DNA of 52,578 bases from Gammaproteobacteria bacterium. GTDB lineage: Bacteria > Pseudomonadota > Gammaproteobacteria > WOZS01. The notes under the pieces are model-generated. The model was not told the DNA's origin. It saw only the letters and a program-made list of their open reading frames with translations, and made no database searches. The stretch spans positions 1 through 52,578 of the forward strand of contig WOZS01000035.1 of assembly GCA_011620135.1 (NCBI GenBank), given 5' to 3'. Below are positions 19,904 to 28,423 of the stretch, piece after piece. Both the position numbers and the translations under genes were made by a program. Position 1 is the first letter of the stretch, and the number at the start of each line of letters is the position of its first letter.

Positions 19904-20719
19904 GTGTCGCTGTCCCGCTGCGCCATCGAGCCCATGATCTTCCCCTGTGTCATGGGGGTGCTCAATGTCACGCCGGACTCCTTCTGGGACGGTGGCCTGT
20001 TTGCAGACCCCAGGGCAGCTGTGGATCGAGCCCTGGCCATGCGCGCCCAGGGTGCTGCCCTGATCGATGTGGGGGGTGAGTCCACCCGACCCGGGGCGCG
20101 CCCCGTGCTCATAGCCGAGGAGATGCGCCGCGTCCTGCCTGTGGTGCAGGCACTGGTGGCGGAGCTCGATTGCCCCATCTCGGTGGACACCAGCGAGCCT
20201 GCGGTGATGCGCGCCGCCTTGGCAGCCGGTGCCCAGGTGATCAACGACATGCGTGCCCTGGTGCGGCCAGGTGCGGCCCAGGCCGTGGCCGACGGCGGTG
20301 GGACGGCCATTTTGGGGCACTGGGGGGCGCACAATGCATCATCTGGCAAACCTCGATATGATCATGTGGTGCACGAGGTCTGCACAGCGCTGCAGCAGCG
20401 GGCCGAGGCAGCGACGACTGCTGGTGTGCCTGCCATCTGGGTGGACCCAGGCTTCGGTTTTCACAAGGATCTGACACAAAACATGGCGTTGCTGCATGAG
20501 CTCTGGCGCGTGGTGAGCCTGGGCTATCCGGTGGTGGTTGGCTTTTCCAGGAAGTCCATGCTGGGGTTGTTGACAGGTCGGGCAGCGCAAGATCGGCTCG
20601 CAGCCGGGCTTGCTGCTGCCGTATTGGCGCTGGTGCAAGGGGCCAGCGTGGTACGCACCCATGATGTGGCAGAGACCGTGGATGTTTTGCACGTGGTGAA
20701 GGCATACAACGCATCATGA
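19904..20719 (+). CDS. folP: Dihydropteroate synthase with unusual substrate loops (271 aa)
   Basis: FolP joins p-aminobenzoate to the pterin pyrophosphate in folate synthesis. The key parts of the TIM barrel are present: VLNVTPDSF, IDVGGESTRPGA, ISVDTSEPAV, the Asn of VINDMRAL, DPGFGF, the Lys of GFSRKSM, and RTHDV. Two mobile loops deviate. Loop 1 reads SFWDGG where the family has SFSDGG. The segment normally like MHMxGxPxTMQ reads LGHWGAHNASSGKPRYD. The order ftsH-folP-glmM matches E. coli, so this is the housekeeping copy. The start may be GTG 19904 or ATG 19934 (MIFPCVMGVLN); neither has a strong ribosome site. The stop overlaps the glmM start (ATGA). Confidence 0.93.
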   Translation: MSLSRCAIEPMIFPCVMGVLNVTPDSFWDGGLFADPRAAVDRALAMRAQGAALIDVGGESTRPGARPVLIAEEMRRVLPVVQALVAELDCPISVDTSEPAVMRAALAAGAQVINDMRALVRPGAAQAVADGGGTAILGHWGAHNASSGKPRYDHVVHEVCTALQQRAEAATTAGVPAIWVDPGFGFHKDLTQNMALLHELWRVVSLGYPVVVGFSRKSMLGLLTGRAAQDRLAAGLAAAVLALVQGASVVRTHDVAETVDVLHVVKAYNAS

Positions 20720-22056
20720 ATCTCTTTGGTACAGATGGTGTCCGGGGCCGGGTGGGTGAGGAGCCCATGACCCCAGAATGCGTGTTGCGTCTCGCCCAGG
20801 CGGCTGGTCTGGTGCTGCGTCACGAACCCAAGCCCATGGTGTTGATCGGCAAGGATACCCGGGTCTCGGGCTACCTGTTCGAGTCGGCGCTGGAAGCGGG
20901 TTTGCTTGCCGCCGGCGTCAATGTGCGCCTCATCGGTCCTTTGCCCACACCGGGGGTGGCCTATCTCACCAAGACCTTTCGGGCGACCGGCGGCCTGGTG
21001 ATCAGCGCTTCGCACAATCCTTACATGGACAATGGCATCAAGTTTCTCAATGGCGAGGGTGGCAAGATGGACCGGGCCTTCCAGCTGGCGGTGGAAGAGG
21101 TCCTGGCGCGGCCCTTTCGCATGGCCGACAGTCGCGCCATCGGCAAGGCAAGCAGGTTGCGGGATGCCCAGGGGCGCTATGTGGAATACTGTAAGGCTAC
21201 CCTTGCTGCGGGCCTGGATCTCAATGGCCTGGTCATCGCCCTGGACTGTGCCCATGGCGCAGCCTATCGCGTGGCCCCGGACGTCTTCGAGGAGCTCGGC
21301 GCGCGGCTGGTGCCCATGGGGGTTGCGCCGGATGGCTACAATATCAATGAGCGCTGCGGTTCCACCGATCCTGCAGCACTGTGTGAGCTGGTGAGGACCA
21401 GCGGGGCGCATTGCGGTATCGCCCTGGATGGCGATGGCGATCGGGTCGTTCTGGTGGATGAACAGGGGGCTGTGGTCGACGGTGACGGCATGCTCTTCAT
21501 TCTGGCCACCGCCTGGGCCCGCAAGGGCCGCCTGCAGGGTCCCGTGGTCACCACCACCATGAGCAATCTGGCCCTGGAGCATGCCCTGGCTCGCCAGGGC
21601 ATTTTCTTGGTGCGGGTAGAGGTGGGGGATCATCACGTGGCCGAGGGGATGCGCCAGTACGGCGCCAACCTGGGCGGTGAACCCTCGGGCCATATCCTCT
21701 GCCTGGACCGGAGCACCACGGGAGATGGTATCGTGGCGGCCCTGCAGGTGCTGGAGATCATGATGGCCACAGGTCAGGGGCTGCGTCAGCTGGTGCAGCA
21801 GTATCAGCCGCTGCCCCAGGTGTTGTTGAACGTGCCGCTTCCTGAGCCAGGCTTTTCCAGCCTGGGTGAGCCCAGGATCCAGCAGGCCATGGCAGATGCC
21901 ACGAGAATGCTGGCCTCGAGGGGTCGGGTGGTGGTGCGCCCTTCCGGCACCGAGGCGGTCATCCGGGTGATGGTTGAAGGCATTGACCACAACGAGGCCC
22001 AGGAGATAGCCAGCTCTCTGGCGGCCCTTTTGCAGGATCATCGAACCCATGACTGA
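20716..22056 (+). CDS. glmM: Phosphoglucosamine mutase GlmM (446 aa)
   Basis: GlmM converts glucosamine-6-phosphate to glucosamine-1-phosphate for UDP-GlcNAc, and so for peptidoglycan and LPS. All four domains show their markers: FGTDGVRGRVG at the N-terminus, catalytic Ser99 in ISASHNPYMDNGIKF, the metal loop DGDGDR, the sugar loop GGEPSGH, and the phosphate-binding RPSGTEAVIRVM at the end. The length matches E. coli (445). The start ATG overlaps the folP stop, and the stop overlaps the tpiA start by 8 bases, so the trio is tightly coupled. Confidence 0.98.
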   Translation: MNLFGTDGVRGRVGEEPMTPECVLRLAQAAGLVLRHEPKPMVLIGKDTRVSGYLFESALEAGLLAAGVNVRLIGPLPTPGVAYLTKTFRATGGLVISASHNPYMDNGIKFLNGEGGKMDRAFQLAVEEVLARPFRMADSRAIGKASRLRDAQGRYVEYCKATLAAGLDLNGLVIALDCAHGAAYRVAPDVFEELGARLVPMGVAPDGYNINERCGSTDPAALCELVRTSGAHCGIALDGDGDRVVLVDEQGAVVDGDGMLFILATAWARKGRLQGPVVTTTMSNLALEHALARQGIFLVRVEVGDHHVAEGMRQYGANLGGEPSGHILCLDRSTTGDGIVAALQVLEIMMATGQGLRQLVQQYQPLPQVLLNVPLPEPGFSSLGEPRIQQAMADATRMLASRGRVVVRPSGTEAVIRVMVEGIDHNEAQEIASSLAALLQDHRTHD

Positions 22057-22813
22057 ACAACACACTCTCTTTGCCAAGACACCAAGGATCATTGCCGGCA
22101 ACTGGAAAATGCACGGCACAAAAGCCAGCGTGCAGGCGCTTTGTGCAGGGATTGCCGCGGGGTTGCGGCGTGATCCGGCGGTGATGGTGTTTCCGTCATT
22201 TCTGCACCTGGACAAGGTCCAGGAAATGCTGGGAACACACTGCCGGGTGGGTGCCCAGGACATCTCCCAATTTCCGGATCAGGGTGCTTTTACCGGCGAG
22301 GTCAGCGGCGCCATGCTGCGTGACATGGGGATGGCAGCCATCCTGGTGGGTCATTCCGAGCGCCGTCATGTTCTTGGGGAATCGGATCAGCTGATTCGGC
22401 TGAAACTGCAGCGCGGCTGGGAAGCCGGTCTGGGTGTGATGTTGTGCGTGGGTGAGACCGCATCGGAGCGTGATCTGGGGGCGACCCAGGAGCGCTTGCG
22501 CCATCAGTTGCGTTCAGCCCTGGGGCAGGATAAGCTGAAAGGCCCATTGGCGGTGGCCTATGAGCCGGTGTGGGCCATCGGCACAGGCCGGTCGGCCACC
22601 ACGGAGCAGGTCGCGCTTTCATTGGATTGGTTGCGGGAGGAGCTGGCGGGGCTTGGGCACGACCCGGACCTGCCTGTGTTATATGGCGGTAGCGTGAACA
22701 TGCGCAATGCAGAGGAATTGCTGGCCATCGACACGATGGATGGTTTGCTGGTTGGCGGGGCCTCCTTGCAGGCAGAAAGCTTTCTGGAGATTGTGGCGCA
22801 GGCGCGCCGGTAG
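22049..22813 (+). CDS. tpiA: Triosephosphate isomerase (254 aa)
   Basis: TpiA interconverts dihydroxyacetone phosphate and glyceraldehyde-3-phosphate. The active-site residues are visible: Asn and Lys20 in AGNWKMHG, His in LVGHSERRH, Glu in VAYEPVWAIGTG, and the phosphate loops YGGSVN and GLLVGGASL. The length is usual. It begins 8 bases inside glmM and ends 11 bases before secG. The tpiA-secG-tRNA-Leu-nuo order is common in beta- and gammaproteobacteria. The N-terminal MTEQHTLFAKT extends a few residues beyond many homologues. Confidence 0.98.
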   Translation: MTEQHTLFAKTPRIIAGNWKMHGTKASVQALCAGIAAGLRRDPAVMVFPSFLHLDKVQEMLGTHCRVGAQDISQFPDQGAFTGEVSGAMLRDMGMAAILVGHSERRHVLGESDQLIRLKLQRGWEAGLGVMLCVGETASERDLGATQERLRHQLRSALGQDKLKGPLAVAYEPVWAIGTGRSATTEQVALSLDWLREELAGLGHDPDLPVLYGGSVNMRNAEELLAIDTMDGLLVGGASLQAESFLEIVAQARR

Positions 22814-22824
22814 GTAGGTGTACG

Positions 22825-23337
22825 GTGCTGGAAACGGGACTGATCGTTGTGCATGTCGTTTGCTGTGTGGTACTGGTGACCCTGGTGCTCATGCAGCAGG
22901 GGCGGGGTGCCGAGGCGGGCGCTGCCCTGGGGGCTGGGGCGTCGGCCAGTGTTTTCGGCGCCAGGGGTTCGGCTACGTTCCTGAGTCGCAGCACCGCGGC
23001 GATCGCCATGTTGCTGCTGGCCACCTCGCTGGGGTTGAATGGCGTGTATGTCCATAGGGGGCAGGGGGCCAGCGTCACCGAGCGTTACCCGACACAGACA
23101 CCTGCATCCGCTGCAAAACCAAAACTAAAACCAGGCGCTTCTTCCAGGGGCCAGGACGGGAAGGGGTCTGCGGCACCATTGCAACAGGATGGGGCCAGGC
23201 CACAGGGAGACGGCTCGCCTGCGAGGCCGGCTGATATTCCCGATGCCACCGCAGGCCATGCTGGCGACAAACTGCAGCCAAGGGCAAGGGATGCCCAGGG
23301 GGCGCGCCCTCCTGCTTCCAGCACACCTCCACCGTGA
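22825..23337 (+). CDS. secG: Preprotein translocase subunit SecG with long C-terminal tail (170 aa)
   Basis: SecG is the small two-helix partner of SecYE in the translocon. The SecG core is in residues 1-75: a first helix LIVVHVVCCVVLVTLVLM, then QQGRGAEAGAALGAGASASV, FGARGSATFLSR, and a second helix. After this a Pro/Ala/Lys/Gln-rich, probably disordered tail of about 90 residues continues to SSTPPP. E. coli SecG has 110 residues in all, so the tail is long. The start GTG 22825 has a TAGGTAGGTG stretch upstream and gives the normal N-terminus. It follows tpiA closely; a tRNA promoter and tRNA-Leu follow. Confidence 0.93.
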   Translation: MLETGLIVVHVVCCVVLVTLVLMQQGRGAEAGAALGAGASASVFGARGSATFLSRSTAAIAMLLLATSLGLNGVYVHRGQGASVTERYPTQTPASAAKPKLKPGASSRGQDGKGSAAPLQQDGARPQGDGSPARPADIPDATAGHAGDKLQPRARDAQGARPPASSTPPP

Positions 23338-23368
23338 CACGGCGGTGCACCATTGGGCCAAGCTGCCG

Positions 23369-23398
23369 TTTCCGGCCAAATCCTTAAGATGGTACAAT
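23369..23398 (+). promoter_or_regulatory. Candidate promoter of tRNA-Leu (and perhaps nuo)
   Basis: TACAAT (23393-23398) is a good -10 box. The weak -35 TTTCCG (23369-23374) stands 18 bases upstream. The -10 ends 11 bases before the tRNA 5' end, so transcription would start a few bases before mature tRNA. No terminator lies between the tRNA and nuoA, so this promoter could feed the nuo genes. Confidence 0.45.
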
Positions 23399-23409
23399 GC
23401 CAAGAATGT

Positions 23410-23494
23410 GCCGATGTGGTGGAACTGGTAGACACGCCGTCTTGAGGGGGCGGTGGCGCGAGCCGTGCCGGTTCGAGTCCGGCCATCGGCACCA
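23410..23494 (+). tRNA. tRNA-Leu (anticodon GAG)
   Basis: The cloverleaf reads clearly. The acceptor GCCGATG (23410-23416) pairs with CATCGGC (23484-23490), followed by A and an encoded CCA (23492-23494). The D arm holds GTGGAACTGGTAGACAC. The anticodon stem CCGTC/GGCGG carries loop TTGAGGG with anticodon GAG. A long class II variable arm (GGCGCGAGCCG region) follows, then the T arm GCCGGTTCGAGTCCGGC. Its 85 bases and sequence closely parallel E. coli tRNA-Leu(GAG), which reads CUC and CUU. It sits between secG and nuoA. Confidence 0.97.
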
Positions 23495-23586
23495 GTACGG
23501 TGTAAGCATGTGATGCCGGATGCGATGATGGAGCACAGCATGACCAAGATCACGCAGATGACAAACAGCCTTGCGGACGGCCACGC

Positions 23587-23943
23587 ATGCTAGCCGCTTA
23601 CCTTGCCATCCCCTTTTTTCTGGTGGTGGCAGCCGGCATCGGTCTGTTTGCCCTGGCGGCAGGTTTCGTGTTGGGCCCCCGGCGGCCGGATCCCAGAAAG
23701 GCAGCGCCCTATGAATGCGGTTTCGAGGCCTTCGAGGATGCGCACATGCCCTTCGACGTGCGCTATTACCTGGTGGCCATTCTGTTCATTCTTTTCGACC
23801 TGGAGATCACCTTTCTCTTTCCGTGGGCGGTCAGTTTGAACCATATCGGTACAGCTGGGTTGCTGGCCATGGTTGCTTTTCTGCTGGTTCTCACCATCGG
23901 CTTCATCTATGAATGGCGCAAAGGGGCCCTGGAATGGGAATAG
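23587..23943 (+). CDS. nuoA: NADH-quinone oxidoreductase subunit A (118 aa)
   Basis: NuoA is a three-helix membrane subunit of complex I at the junction of the membrane and peripheral arms. The loop [22 protein letters not shown] and the helix [20 protein letters not shown] are signatures of the family. The C-terminus [13 protein letters not shown] is also typical. It is first of the fourteen nuo genes. The start ATG 23587 gives a normal N-terminal helix. The next gene, nuoB, starts 10 bases before its stop. Confidence 0.97.
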   Translation: MLAAYLAIPFFLVVAAGIGLFALAAGFVLGPRRPDPRKAAPYECGFEAFEDAHMPFDVRYYLVAILFILFDLEITFLFPWAVSLNHIGTAGLLAMVAFLLVLTIGFIYEWRKGALEWE

Positions 23944-24416
23944 AAGGCCTCATGGATCGTGGCTGGGTGACCACCAGCTCCGACCAACTGATCAACTGGG
24001 CCCGGACGGGCTCCCTGTGGCCGGTCACCTTCGGGCTTGCCTGCTGCGCCGTGGAGATGATGCATGCCGGGGCCGCACGGTACGATCTCGATCGCTTCGG
24101 GGTGATTTTCAGGCCGAGCCCGCGCCAGTCGGACGTCATGATCGTGGCCGGTACGCTGGTCAACAAGATGGCTCCGGCCCTGCGCCGCGTCTATGATCAG
24201 ATGAGTGATCCCAAGTGGGTCATCTCCATGGGCTCGTGTGCCAATGGCGGCGGTTATTATCATTATTCCTATGCGGTGGTGCGCGGTTGCGATCGCATCG
24301 TGCCGGTGGATATCTATGTGCCTGGCTGCCCTCCTACGGCCGAGGCGCTCATCTGGGGCATCATGCAGTTGCAGGCCAAGATCAAGCGCACCCAGACCAT
24401 CGCGCGCAGCGGATGA
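23934..24416 (+). CDS. nuoB: NADH-quinone oxidoreductase subunit B (160 aa)
   Basis: NuoB carries the terminal iron-sulfur cluster N2 that hands electrons to quinone. The ligands are visible: Cys37 and Cys38 ([10 protein letters not shown]), Cys102 ([10 protein letters not shown]) and Cys132 ([10 protein letters not shown]). The start ATG 23934 is chosen because AAGGGG lies 7 bases upstream and it gives the usual [21 protein letters not shown] 23913 is in frame but deeper inside nuoA. The stop overlaps the nuoC ATG (ATGA). Confidence 0.98.
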   Translation: MGIEGLMDRGWVTTSSDQLINWARTGSLWPVTFGLACCAVEMMHAGAARYDLDRFGVIFRPSPRQSDVMIVAGTLVNKMAPALRRVYDQMSDPKWVISMGSCANGGGYYHYSYAVVRGCDRIVPVDIYVPGCPPTAEALIWGIMQLQAKIKRTQTIARSG

Positions 24417-25153
24417 GCGAGCAGCCCGAGTCAGCGCCGCCAAGCCCGCTGCAGTATGCCTTGCAGGAGCGGTTGCTGGCGCATCATCCCGATGTGCAGC
24501 TTGGTCAGGACCAAACCGCTTGCCCCATCCTGACCTGTCCTCCGGCCCAGCTTGTGGACGTGTCCTTGGTGCTGCGTGATGACCAGGAACTGCACTTCGA
24601 GCAGCTGGTTGATCTTTGTGGCGTGGATTACATGGCCTACGGGCAGTCGGAATGGGTGACCCATCAGGCCACCGACAGCGGCTTTTCCCGGGGCGTGCGA
24701 CGGGCCATTACCATGGCAGGAGAGGTGCCCACCACCCCCGTGGTGGCCGCTGCTCCCCGCTGGCCCAGGCGGTTTGCCGTCGTCTTGCACCTGTTGTCGG
24801 TCAGACACAACTGGCGGGTGCGGGTGCGTTCCTTTCTGGATGATGATGCCTTTCCCGTGGCGCCTTCCTTGACGTCCGTGTACCCGTGTAGCGACTGGTT
24901 CGAGCGTGAGGCTTTCGATCTGTACGGAATCTGCTTTCAGGGTCATGACGACCTGCGCCGCATCCTGACGGACTATGGCTTCATCGGGCATCCTTTCCGC
25001 AAGGATTTCCCGCTCTCCGGGTATGTAGAGGTGCGTTACGATCCCGACAAGGAGCGTGTGGTGTATCAACCGGTCACCATCGAGCCACGGACCACCGTGG
25101 CGAGGGTCATCCGGCCAGTGGATCATGGAGGCCCAGAGGGTGCTGGATCATGA
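24413..25153 (+). CDS. nuoC: NADH-quinone oxidoreductase subunit C (246 aa)
   Basis: NuoC is the 30-kDa peripheral-arm subunit contacting NuoD and NuoB. The hallmark stretch [20 protein letters not shown] and the following [20 protein letters not shown] and [14 protein letters not shown] are intact. It is separate from nuoD, unlike the fused NuoCD of E. coli. Between [10 protein letters not shown] and [15 protein letters not shown] there is an insert of about 40 residues ([16 protein letters not shown] region), making it longer than the about 200 residues common elsewhere. The start ATG 24413 overlaps nuoB. It ends 39 bases before nuoD. Confidence 0.95.
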   Translation: MSEQPESAPPSPLQYALQERLLAHHPDVQLGQDQTACPILTCPPAQLVDVSLVLRDDQELHFEQLVDLCGVDYMAYGQSEWVTHQATDSGFSRGVRRAITMAGEVPTTPVVAAAPRWPRRFAVVLHLLSVRHNWRVRVRSFLDDDAFPVAPSLTSVYPCSDWFEREAFDLYGICFQGHDDLRRILTDYGFIGHPFRKDFPLSGYVEVRYDPDKERVVYQPVTIEPRTTVARVIRPVDHGGPEGAGS

Positions 25154-25192
25154 GCGGCGGTTTTTCCAGGGTCGTTCCCGGGTGGACTGAAG

Positions 25193-26458
25193 ATGCCAGA
25201 TCTGCGTAATTTCACCCTCAACTTCGGCCCCCAGCACCCTGCGGCGCATGGTGTGCTGCGTCTGGTGCTGGAGATGGAGGGCGAGGTGGTGCGCCGCGCC
25301 GATCCACACATTGGCCTGCTGCATCGCGGCACGGAGAAGCTCGCCGAGTCCAAGCCGTTCAATCATTCCATCGGCTACATGGATCGGCTGGATTATGTCT
25401 CCATGATGTGCAACGAGCACGCCTACGTGCTGGCCATCGAGCGCTTGCTGGGCATCGTGCCGCCCATCAGGGCCCAGTATATCCGGGTCATGTTCGACGA
25501 GATCACCAGAATCCTCAACCACCTGCTCTGGCTGGGCTCCCATGGGCTGGATATCGGGGCGATGACGCTCTTCCTGTACTGCTTCCGGGAGCGCGAGGAT
25601 CTCATGGATTGCTATGAGGCGGTCTCTGGGGCCAGGATGCATGCCACGTACTATCGCCCAGGCGGCGTCTACCGGGACCTGCCCCAGCGCATGCCGCAGT
25701 ATCAACCGCCCGCAGATCCCAAGGTACATCGCAGCACCAGGGAACTGGAGCGCATGAATGCCAACCGCCAGGGCTCGCTGCTGGACTTCATCGAGGATTT
25801 CTGTAATCGCTTCCCGGCGCTGGTGGACGAATACGAAACCCTGCTTACCGATAACCGCATCTGGAAGCAACGCACCGTGGGGATTGCCGTGGTGCCGCCG
25901 GAGCGTGCTCTGGCGCTTGGCTTCACGGGGCCCATGCTGCGTGGTTCAGGTATCCCCTGGGATCTGCGGCGCAAGCAGCCCTATGAGGTGTACGACCAGA
26001 TGGAGTTCGACATCCCCGTGGGTACCGAGGGCGATTGCTATGACCGCTATCTGGTGCGGGTGGAGGAGATGCGCCAGTCCAATCGCATCATCAAGCAGTG
26101 CGTGGACTGGCTCAAGGCCAATCCTGGCCCGGTCATGCTTGCCGACCACAAGGTGACGCCGCCTGGGCGCGAAGCGGTCAAGCAGGACATGGAAGCGCTG
26201 ATCCATTCCTTCAAGCTCTTCAGTGAAGGCTATTCCGTCCCGGAAGGAGAGACCTACGCCGCGGTGGAAGCCCCCAAGGGGGAGTTCGGCATCTATCTGA
26301 TCTCCGATGGAGCCAACAAACCATTCCGGGTCAAGATCCGCCCCCCCGCCTTCGTCCATCTGGCGGCCATGGACGAGATGGTCCGCGGCCACATGCTGGC
26401 CGATGTGGTGGCTGTGATGGGTACTATGGACATCGTCTTTGGTGAGGTCGACAGGTAG
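25193..26458 (+). CDS. nuoD: NADH-quinone oxidoreductase subunit D (421 aa)
   Basis: NuoD is the 49-kDa subunit that forms the quinone site with NuoB. The start [20 protein letters not shown] is diagnostic. Further conserved parts are [14 protein letters not shown], the [20 protein letters not shown] region, and the end [22 protein letters not shown]. The length is usual (about 417). Its start ATG 25193 has a weak GGACTGAAG ribosome site. It resembles the hydrogenase large subunit family without metal-binding Cys pairs, as expected. Confidence 0.98.
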   Translation: MPDLRNFTLNFGPQHPAAHGVLRLVLEMEGEVVRRADPHIGLLHRGTEKLAESKPFNHSIGYMDRLDYVSMMCNEHAYVLAIERLLGIVPPIRAQYIRVMFDEITRILNHLLWLGSHGLDIGAMTLFLYCFREREDLMDCYEAVSGARMHATYYRPGGVYRDLPQRMPQYQPPADPKVHRSTRELERMNANRQGSLLDFIEDFCNRFPALVDEYETLLTDNRIWKQRTVGIAVVPPERALALGFTGPMLRGSGIPWDLRRKQPYEVYDQMEFDIPVGTEGDCYDRYLVRVEEMRQSNRIIKQCVDWLKANPGPVMLADHKVTPPGREAVKQDMEALIHSFKLFSEGYSVPEGETYAAVEAPKGEFGIYLISDGANKPFRVKIRPPAFVHLAAMDEMVRGHMLADVVAVMGTMDIVFGEVDR

Positions 26459-26482
26459 TCTTCCCCATAAACAGGCCATGAT

Positions 26483-26980
26483 ATGAGCGAGAACCAACCA
26501 AGCACACTGCCCCATGAGGTGATCGAGGCCATCGAGAAGCGCCTGCCCAATTATCCGGAAAACCAGAAACAGAGTGCCGTGCTCTATGCGCTGCATGCCG
26601 CCCAGCATGCCCAGGGGGGCTATCTCACCAAGGAACTGATGGACGGCGTGGCCCTTTTCCTGGGTATGGCGCCTGTGGCGGTTTATGAGGTGGCTTCCTT
26701 CTACAGCATGCTGTCCACCGCTCCAGTGGGCCGGCACAGCATCTCGGTGTGCACGAACATCAGCTGCATGCTGCGCGGCGGTGAGGCGTTGCTGGAGGCC
26801 TTGGAGCAGCATCTGGGGATTCGTGCCGGACAGAGCACGCCGGACGGCCGCATCTATTTGAAACTCGAGGAAGAATGCCTGGCAGCCTGTTGCGGAGCAC
26901 CCATGATGATGGTGGACCACGTCTATCATGAGAATCTCACGCCACAGCAGGCGTGCGCCATCGTCGATGGGCTGGAGTAG
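26483..26980 (+). CDS. nuoE: NADH-quinone oxidoreductase subunit E (165 aa)
   Basis: NuoE is the 24-kDa thioredoxin-like subunit holding the 2Fe-2S cluster N1a. The ligands are in CTNISC and, 35-40 residues later, EECLAACCGAP. The helical N-terminus HEVIEAIEKRLPNYPENQKQ and the region LGMAPVAVYEVASFYSMLST are typical. It begins 24 bases after nuoD and is followed by a 92-base spacer before nuoF, the longest gap inside the core operon. Nothing distinctive was seen in that spacer. Confidence 0.97.
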   Translation: MSENQPSTLPHEVIEAIEKRLPNYPENQKQSAVLYALHAAQHAQGGYLTKELMDGVALFLGMAPVAVYEVASFYSMLSTAPVGRHSISVCTNISCMLRGGEALLEALEQHLGIRAGQSTPDGRIYLKLEEECLAACCGAPMMMVDHVYHENLTPQQACAIVDGLE

Positions 26981-27072
26981 GGTCTTGCATGCCGTGCCCG
27001 TTTTGCATGACAGGCCAGGTCCTGGGCATGATGACAGGCAGCTGGCAAGTCAGTGAGCACGGGTAGGCAGTC

Positions 27073-28392
27073 ATGAGTGAGGCACCGCAAACCATCCCCC
27101 AGAATCAGGTCTGTTATGTCACGCTGGGTCACAAGAACCCGTGGAGCATGCCGACCTATCGCAGCCTGGGCGGCTACAGCGCCTGGGAGCGGATCATCAA
27201 GGAGCGCATCCCCCAGGAAACCATCCTGGAGCAGATCAAGGCATCTGGGCTGCGGGGCCGCGGTGGGGCGGCATTCAATACGGGCATGAAATGGGGCTTC
27301 ATGCCCCGCCAGGCCCCCATACAGAAATACGTGGTCTGCAATTCCGACGAGAGTGAGCCTGGTACCTGCAAGGACCGCGATATCCTGCGCTTCAATCCCC
27401 ATGCCGTGGTGGAGGGTCTGGCCATCGGCTGCTACACCATGGGAGCCTCTGTGGGCTACAATTACATCCGCGGCGAGTTCATGGATGAGCCCTTTGCCCG
27501 GTTCGAGGCGGCTTTGGCCGAGGCCTATGCCGAGGGCCTGCTGGGCAGGAACATCATGGGCAGCGGCATCGACGTGGATCTCTTCGCCCACCTGGGGGCC
27601 GGGGCCTACATCTGCGGCGAGGAAAGCGCCCTGCTCAATTCCCTGGAGGGCAAGAAGGGCTTTCCGCGCTACAAGCCCCCCTTTCCCGCAGCCAAGGGCC
27701 TTTATGGATTGCCCACCACGGTGAACAACACCGAGACCTTCGCCTCGGTGCCAGCCATCATCCGCCATGGCCCCCAATGGTTTGCCGCCATGGGCTTGAA
27801 AGGGGCCGAGGGCACCAAGATTTTTTCGGTCTCAGGTCATGTGGAGCGCCCCGGCAACTTCGAGGTGCCACTGGGCACGCCATTTGCCAAATTGCTGGAG
27901 ATGGCCGGTGGGGTGCGCGCTGGCCGCCGTCTCAAGGCAGTGATCCCCGGAGGGTCGTCTGTGCCGGTGCTGCCGGGCGAGGTGATGATGGAGCTGAACA
28001 TGGACTACGACAGCCTGCGCAAGGCTGGTTCCATGCTGGGTTCCGGGGCTGTGGTGGTCATCGACGAGACCATGTGTATGGTGAAGATGCTGGAGCGTAT
28101 CGCCAGGTTCTATTATGCCGAGAGTTGTGGCCAATGCACGCCCTGTCGTGAGGGCACAGGCTGGCTCTACCGCATGGTGAGCCGTATTGAGCATGGCCTG
28201 GGTCACGAACAGGACCTGGCCCGCCTCGACGAGGTGGCTACCAAGATGGAAGGGCGCACCATCTGCGCCCTGGCCGATGCAGCGGCCATGCCGGTGCACG
28301 CCTTTTTGAAGCACTACCGTCACGAGTTCGAACACCATGTGGTGCATGGCGTCTGTGCGGTGGGCGCAGCCACCCCGCTGGTGGCCGCCTAG
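27073..28392 (+). CDS. nuoF: NADH-quinone oxidoreductase subunit F (439 aa)
   Basis: NuoF is the 51-kDa subunit with the NADH site, FMN and cluster N3. The NADH loop GLRGRGGAAFNTGMKWGFM, the FMN region VCNSDESEPGTCKDRDIL, and EGLAIGCYTMGA are intact. The N3 ligands are in ESCGQCTPCREGTGW, with the distant fourth Cys in RTICALADAAAMP. It is the electron entry point of the complex. The start ATG 27073 gives MSEAPQTIPQNQ; GGGTAGGCAG lies just upstream. Confidence 0.98.
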   Translation: MSEAPQTIPQNQVCYVTLGHKNPWSMPTYRSLGGYSAWERIIKERIPQETILEQIKASGLRGRGGAAFNTGMKWGFMPRQAPIQKYVVCNSDESEPGTCKDRDILRFNPHAVVEGLAIGCYTMGASVGYNYIRGEFMDEPFARFEAALAEAYAEGLLGRNIMGSGIDVDLFAHLGAGAYICGEESALLNSLEGKKGFPRYKPPFPAAKGLYGLPTTVNNTETFASVPAIIRHGPQWFAAMGLKGAEGTKIFSVSGHVERPGNFEVPLGTPFAKLLEMAGGVRAGRRLKAVIPGGSSVPVLPGEVMMELNMDYDSLRKAGSMLGSGAVVVIDETMCMVKMLERIARFYYAESCGQCTPCREGTGWLYRMVSRIEHGLGHEQDLARLDEVATKMEGRTICALADAAAMPVHAFLKHYRHEFEHHVVHGVCAVGAATPLVAA

Positions 28393-28423
28393 TGACCAGG
28401 TGGGTGTTCATCCAGGAGTTGTC

